NCBI RefSeq assembly: GCF_905220995.1
Contig: NZ_CAJNBJ010000019.1
Location: 56,939-120,938, forward strand
DNA: 64,000 bases
Reading direction: 5' to 3'
Source of the DNA: Nitrospira defluvii
GTDB taxonomy: Bacteria; Nitrospirota; Nitrospiria; Nitrospirales; Nitrospiraceae
Positions 60,772 through 64,000 of the stretch are shown in pieces. Below the pieces are notes generated by a model. The model was not told the DNA's origin and searched no databases. It saw only the letters and a program-made list of their open reading frames with translations. Each line of letters opens with the position of its first letter. Position 1 is the first letter of the stretch. Made by a program: the position numbers and the translations under genes.

Positions 60772-61356
60772 ATGTTTTATTTCAGCGCTGATATGACGCT
60801 ACGCTTTGGACTGTTGGTGACGCTTCTTCTTACCTCGGCCTGTGGATTCAAAAGCACAACCTTCATTGGTGTGCATGGGATGGGAACACAGAAGATGTTC
60901 GGTGTCGTTGCCCAATCAGCGGTGGATCCCGTGGATCAGTTTCTTAAAGACTGGCTTGCTCAATGGGAGAAAGGATCATGCAGTGCCTGCTACACCCATT
61001 TAAGTGACGTAGCGAAGAATGACGTATCACCATCGAAATTCAATGAGGCCGTTGAGGATCTTACGGCGCGCTTTGGCTTACCACAACACATGACGAGCCT
61101 AGATCAGCCAATGGCTATGATGCTTCCCCGAATGGATGAAGCACTGCTGGAAAGGAGCACGGATGCAGCGCTCAAATACTACTCCTACGTCGTCACGACC
61201 TATTTGAGCCACCGCCCTACCAAAAACCTCGTCTATGTACTCGCAGTGGGAATGAAGGGTGGTCAGCTTTCTATTCTTGGATTCGCAATTTTCGAACAAA
61301 TTCAAAGTCTCAACGAAAGGCCCTCCAAAGTGTATGGATTCGGAATTCCACTCTAG
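60772..61356 (+). CDS. Lipoprotein, unknown function
   Basis: 194 residues from ATG with GGAGGAGGAAC upstream. Signal with lipobox (LLLTSACGFKS). Mature part: VDQFLKDWLAQWEKGSCSACYTHLSDVAKNDVSPSKFNEAVEDL and LVYVLAVGMKGGQLSILGFAIFEQIQSL. A Cys-x2-Cys pair sits at about 64-67. No named family recognised. Confidence 0.66.
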   Translation: MFYFSADMTLRFGLLVTLLLTSACGFKSTTFIGVHGMGTQKMFGVVAQSAVDPVDQFLKDWLAQWEKGSCSACYTHLSDVAKNDVSPSKFNEAVEDLTARFGLPQHMTSLDQPMAMMLPRMDEALLERSTDAALKYYSYVVTTYLSHRPTKNLVYVLAVGMKGGQLSILGFAIFEQIQSLNERPSKVYGFGIPL

Positions 61357-61436
61357 GTCGAAAGACTGTCATTTCCGACCCTCTGTTTCAAGGTGCACAA
61401 CGGTTCCTCCCATGATGTTCGCACTGAGATAGCAAT

Positions 61437-61856
61437 ATGAAAGCACGCATCACCGTCATTACGCTTGGTGTCGACAATCTCGAACGACGCTGCCCTTCTA
61501 TCGCGATGAGCTCGGGTTATCGACGAAGGCATCGTTGGCCGAGAGTTCGAATATGGCGCGGTCGCGTTCTTTAATTTACAGAACGGCTTGAAGCGTGCTC
61601 TGTGGGCGTGCAAGGACATGGCCCAAGAGGCCAAGGTGCCGCTTGGTCCGCGAAGCGCCACTGAATTCGTACTCGGACACAATGTCACACGCAAGACCGA
61701 GATACAGGTGGTGATGAGCAGGCAAGCCGGGCCGACGCCATAAACGCCGACGCGGCTCACGATGCATTCTGGGGTGGCAACACCGGTTCGTTCCAAGATC
61801 CCGACGGACATCTTTTGGTAGTCGCCTGGAATTCTGACTGGGAACTTACGGACTGA
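61437..61856 (+). pseudogene. Broken VOC-family (glyoxalase-like) gene
   Basis: Reading across frames gives MKARITVITLGVDNLER, then FYRDELG and EFEYGAVAFFNLQNGLK, then KDMAQEAKVPLGPRSATEFVLGHNVTRKT and finally AFWGGNTGSFQDPDGHLLVVAWNSDWELTD. These follow the order of a single VOC protein of about 140 residues. At least three frameshifts break it. The pieces are still recognisable, so decay is fairly recent. Confidence 0.8.
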
Positions 61857-61996
61857 TCACCGCTCTCCATGCCGCACGGCATGATCCAGAGATTGCCGTA
61901 CAGATTCGAGAATCAGCGAGCCTCGTCTCAGGCCTGAACAGGTCGATCGGTCAGGACAGGTTATGGCGACTCTCTGGAGACTGCACAATGATTGGC

Positions 61997-62620
61997 TTAC
62001 CTGAGGCGCGCCGCACTGTGGCTTTTCAACGCTTTGTTCTCTGACTCCAATTCGGCGAGGCGATCGCGCAGAGGTTGCACGAGGGCTTCAACCTCCTCTT
62101 GTGTGAACCGCGGTTGAATGTGCTGCCGGCAATTGATATCGAATGCTTCAACGTGAAAGCGGATGGCGCGTTCGGGCTTCCCTTTATAGCTCGGATCAGT
62201 GAGTTGCTTCATGAGGCGCAGATCATGATCGACGACCTCGGCTGTGCCCCAGATTTTGACCCGGGTTTGGCTGGTGTAATCCATGAGAAACAGAAAGGCT
62301 TGGTTGTTTTCGAACAGGTTTCCGATTGAGATGTACTGCCGATTCCCCGCGAAATCGGCAAAGGCCAGGGTACGCTCATCCAACACCTTGAGAAACCCCT
62401 TTGGCCCCCCTCGGTGCTGGATATAAGGCTGCCCCTTCACGTTAGCGGTGGCCAAATAACACGAATCACGGTCGCCGATGAAGTCGGCGAGATCCTTGGA
62501 GATTGTATTCTCCCACCCACCATCCGTTTCCATCCGCTCATAGTGCTTCCGTGACCCCATGCGTTGTTGAACCGCCTTCACAGATTCGGTAAACGCAATG
62601 TCGCTGATGGGTGGTTTCAT
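61997..62620 (-). CDS. Pyridoxamine-5'-phosphate-oxidase-family protein
   Basis: 207 residues. ENTISKDLADFIGDRDSCYLATANVKGQPYIQHRGGPKGFLKVLDERTLAFADFAGNRQYISIGNLFENNQAFLFLMDY is the flavin-binding split-barrel of the PPOX class. The C-terminal 35 residues form a charged helix (EEVEALVQPLRDRLAELESENKALK), probably a coiled coil for dimerisation. Family members reduce or oxidise small substrates with FMN or F420, or only bind them. The start is MKPPISDIAFT, with AAAGGGCGACG upstream. Confidence 0.85.
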   Translation of the reverse strand: MKPPISDIAFTESVKAVQQRMGSRKHYERMETDGGWENTISKDLADFIGDRDSCYLATANVKGQPYIQHRGGPKGFLKVLDERTLAFADFAGNRQYISIGNLFENNQAFLFLMDYTSQTRVKIWGTAEVVDHDLRLMKQLTDPSYKGKPERAIRFHVEAFDINCRQHIQPRFTQEEVEALVQPLRDRLAELESENKALKSHSAARLR

Positions 62621-62699
62621 CGTCGCCCTTTCCCGAACAGATAAGGCCGCTTCCCCATTCTCCGCTTACGCATAATGGCGAGGAACAGACCCTGGTCGC

Positions 62700-62987
62700 C
62701 TACTTGTGCCTGGCACGAAACGTTTCTGTCAAACGGGTCTTGATGGCAGGAGAGGGAAACGAAGCCTTGCCGTGCCGGCACCGTTCACCCGAACGGAGCA
62801 ATATTTGCCGAATGGTGTGCAATTGAACTCGGTATCGCGCACAGGCGTCACAGATCCAATAATGGAGCCGGAGACTGAGCCGGGTCGCCAAGGGCAGCGG
62901 TCGATCCATAGCTTGAGAAGCCAACCGGGTAACTTCTTTGCAGGGGAGAGTGATATGAGCCAGTAACGTGGTGATTATGTTGCGCAA
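62700..62987 (-). CDS. Zinc-finger (anti-sigma-like) small protein, orphan
   Basis: 95 residues. LPCKEVTRLASQAMDRPLPLATRLSLRLHYWICDACARYRVQL has the His-x3-Cys-x2-Cys zinc motif of ZAS anti-sigma domains. No membrane segment and no sigma gene next to it, so it may act on a sigma factor elsewhere. It is convergent with nothing and lies between the PPOX gene and the glucosidase gene. Confidence 0.72.
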   Translation of the reverse strand: MRNIITTLLAHITLPCKEVTRLASQAMDRPLPLATRLSLRLHYWICDACARYRVQLHTIRQILLRSGERCRHGKASFPSPAIKTRLTETFRARHK

Positions 62988-63207
62988 TGTTCTTCGCTTC
63001 GTCCCGCCCCTTACGACTCGACATCAGGGATTGAGCGTCGCGCCTTTCCCCCGCCTTCGTTGTACTAACTTGCCCTTCTGTAGCTGAGTCGATGGAGGAA
63101 CCGTTTTCTTACACTGGTGCGCAAGAACCTGTTTCATCTTAACTCTCAGCCTTTGAAAGAATGCCTCCGCTTCTTGCTCCTGCTGATTGGGAGGGCTGAC
63201 GGCTGCT

Positions 63208-64000
63208 TCACTCTCCCGATTGCTGAATCAGCTTGGCCACCAATCCCGTCCAACCCGTTTGATGGCTTGCCCCTATTCCTGCGCCATTGTCCCCATGAAA
63301 ATATTCGTAGAACAAGACATGGTGGCGCCAATGGGGATCGTCTTGGAATCGCTGGGTTCCCCCGAATACCGGACGCGTTCCGTGGGCATTCCGGAGAAAA
63401 ATATGGATCAACCGGCGAGAGATCTCGGTCGCCACTTCCCACAGCGTGGAGTGACGGCCCGACCCCGTCGGGCATTCCACCCGATACTGATTGCCGAGAA
63501 AGTAGTGGAACTTTTGCAGCGACTCGATCAGGAGATAATTGACCGGGAACCAGATCGGTCCGCGCCAATTCGAATTGCCTCCGAACAAGCCCGTGCCGGA
63601 TTCCGCCGGTTCGTACTCCGCGCGATGCTCACGGCCCATGACCGACATCACGAAGGGATGATCGCGGTGATAACGCGAGAGCGCGCGGATACCGTACGGA
63701 GACAAGAACTCCGCTTCATCCAGCATATACCGCAACACGGATTTCAGGCGATCTCGGCTGACAAGCGAGAGAAAGCGCCGCACGCCTCCGTCGCAGGACT
63801 GCGTTTCCAGATGCTGCGCAAAGTCCGGCCGGTTCTCGATGAACCACTGCATCCGGTGCTTGAAGCGCGGCAGGCTGTCCACGAGTTCGGAATCGAGCGT
63901 CTCGACCGCAAAGAGAGGAATCAGACCTACCATCGAGCGGACCTTCATGTGCTGGGTTTCCCCGGTCGGCAGGTGCAACACGTCGTAGAAGAAGCCGTCT
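63208..64000 (-). CDS. Glucosidase-like glycoside hydrolase, C-terminal part
   Basis: The window edge cuts the gene; the frame runs on through [14 protein letters not shown]. The last 260 residues contain [42 protein letters not shown] and [38 protein letters not shown], the C-terminal signature of the GH63-like alpha-glucosidase group (mannosyl-oligosaccharide glucosidase-related), with an (alpha/alpha)6 barrel. Substrate unknown; bacterial members often act on short glucosides. Only the 3' end can be judged. Confidence 0.82.
   Translation of the reverse strand, partial: DGFFYDVLHLPTGETQHMKVRSMVGLIPLFAVETLDSELVDSLPRFKHRMQWFIENRPDFAQHLETQSCDGGVRRFLSLVSRDRLKSVLRYMLDEAEFLSPYGIRALSRYHRDHPFVMSVMGREHRAEYEPAESGTGLFGGNSNWRGPIWFPVNYLLIESLQKFHYFLGNQYRVECPTGSGRHSTLWEVATEISRRLIHIFLRNAHGTRPVFGGTQRFQDDPHWRHHVLFYEYFHGDNGAGIGASHQTGWTGLVAKLIQQSGE

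Noticed and set aside
1..64000. CRISPR arrays or rRNA genes
   Set aside because: No regularly spaced direct repeats and no rRNA-like sequence were seen on reading through the window.

Overview
The window is bacterial chromosome of moderately high GC. It has dense genes, ATGA start/stop overlaps, clear Shine-Dalgarno sites and many lipoproteins and Tat-exported proteins. The mix of a bd oxidase, molybdoenzymes, sigma-54 activators, an HD-GYP protein and a phage-tail-like system suggests a Gram-negative environmental bacterium. A Nitrospira-like organism (phylum Nitrospirota) is my best guess, but that rests on general resemblance and not on a marker gene.

Layout. 1-4361 (minus): the front of a contractile injection system (tail tube, tail sheath, a small winged-helix-like protein), with a sigma-54 enhancer-binding protein upstream and a near-perfect -24/-12 promoter between regulator and structural genes. 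4788-14201 (plus): mostly exported proteins (class B-type acid phosphatase, DUF4412, TPR-like proteins, DUF2846 lipoprotein) around a 1150-residue fusion of an alpha/beta hydrolase and a CHAT protease. 14396-19356 (minus): nucleotidyltransferase, methyltransferase, ProA and an MFS/NTP-exchanger-like transporter. 19479-24253 (plus): threonine aldolase, two small-operon genes with a consensus promoter, and the oxidative pentose phosphate genes gnd and zwf. 24280-32681: thioredoxin/esterase pair, HEAT-repeat plus HD-GYP pair, OmpH, and a radical SAM-rhodanese-DUF362 operon. 32782-36300: serS, three tRNA genes (Ser-UGA, Ser-GCU, Phe-GAA), small zinc-ribbon genes, and a decayed 3' half of a tRNA-Gly.

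36365-51045 (minus) is the most striking block. It is a 14.7-kb co-directional run headed by STAS protein, ECF sigma factor and zinc-finger anti-sigma, then cydAB, an MDR dehydrogenase, a YHS protein, a cytochrome b561-type subunit, a YedY-like molybdoprotein, a lipoprotein, a TVP38/TMEM64 membrane protein, a mercuric-reductase-like flavoprotein, a TlpA-like thioredoxin, an outer-membrane beta-barrel gene and a sulfite-oxidase-like enzyme. It reads as a stress-induced respiratory/redox regulon. The beta-barrel gene is cut by an 834-bp IS5-family element; removing the element with one copy of its TA duplication restores the frame exactly.

51381-57671 (minus) is a second unit: GMC oxidoreductase, exported double-VOC protein, TVP38/TMEM64 protein and a 940-residue PAS-GAF-GAF-PAS sigma-54 activator. 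57792-61356 (plus) holds small exported proteins and lipoproteins, a DUF4810-DUF799 fusion and a Tat-exported intradiol dioxygenase. The end holds a wrecked VOC gene, a pyridoxamine-oxidase-family protein, an orphan zinc-finger protein and the 3' end of a glucosidase-like gene.
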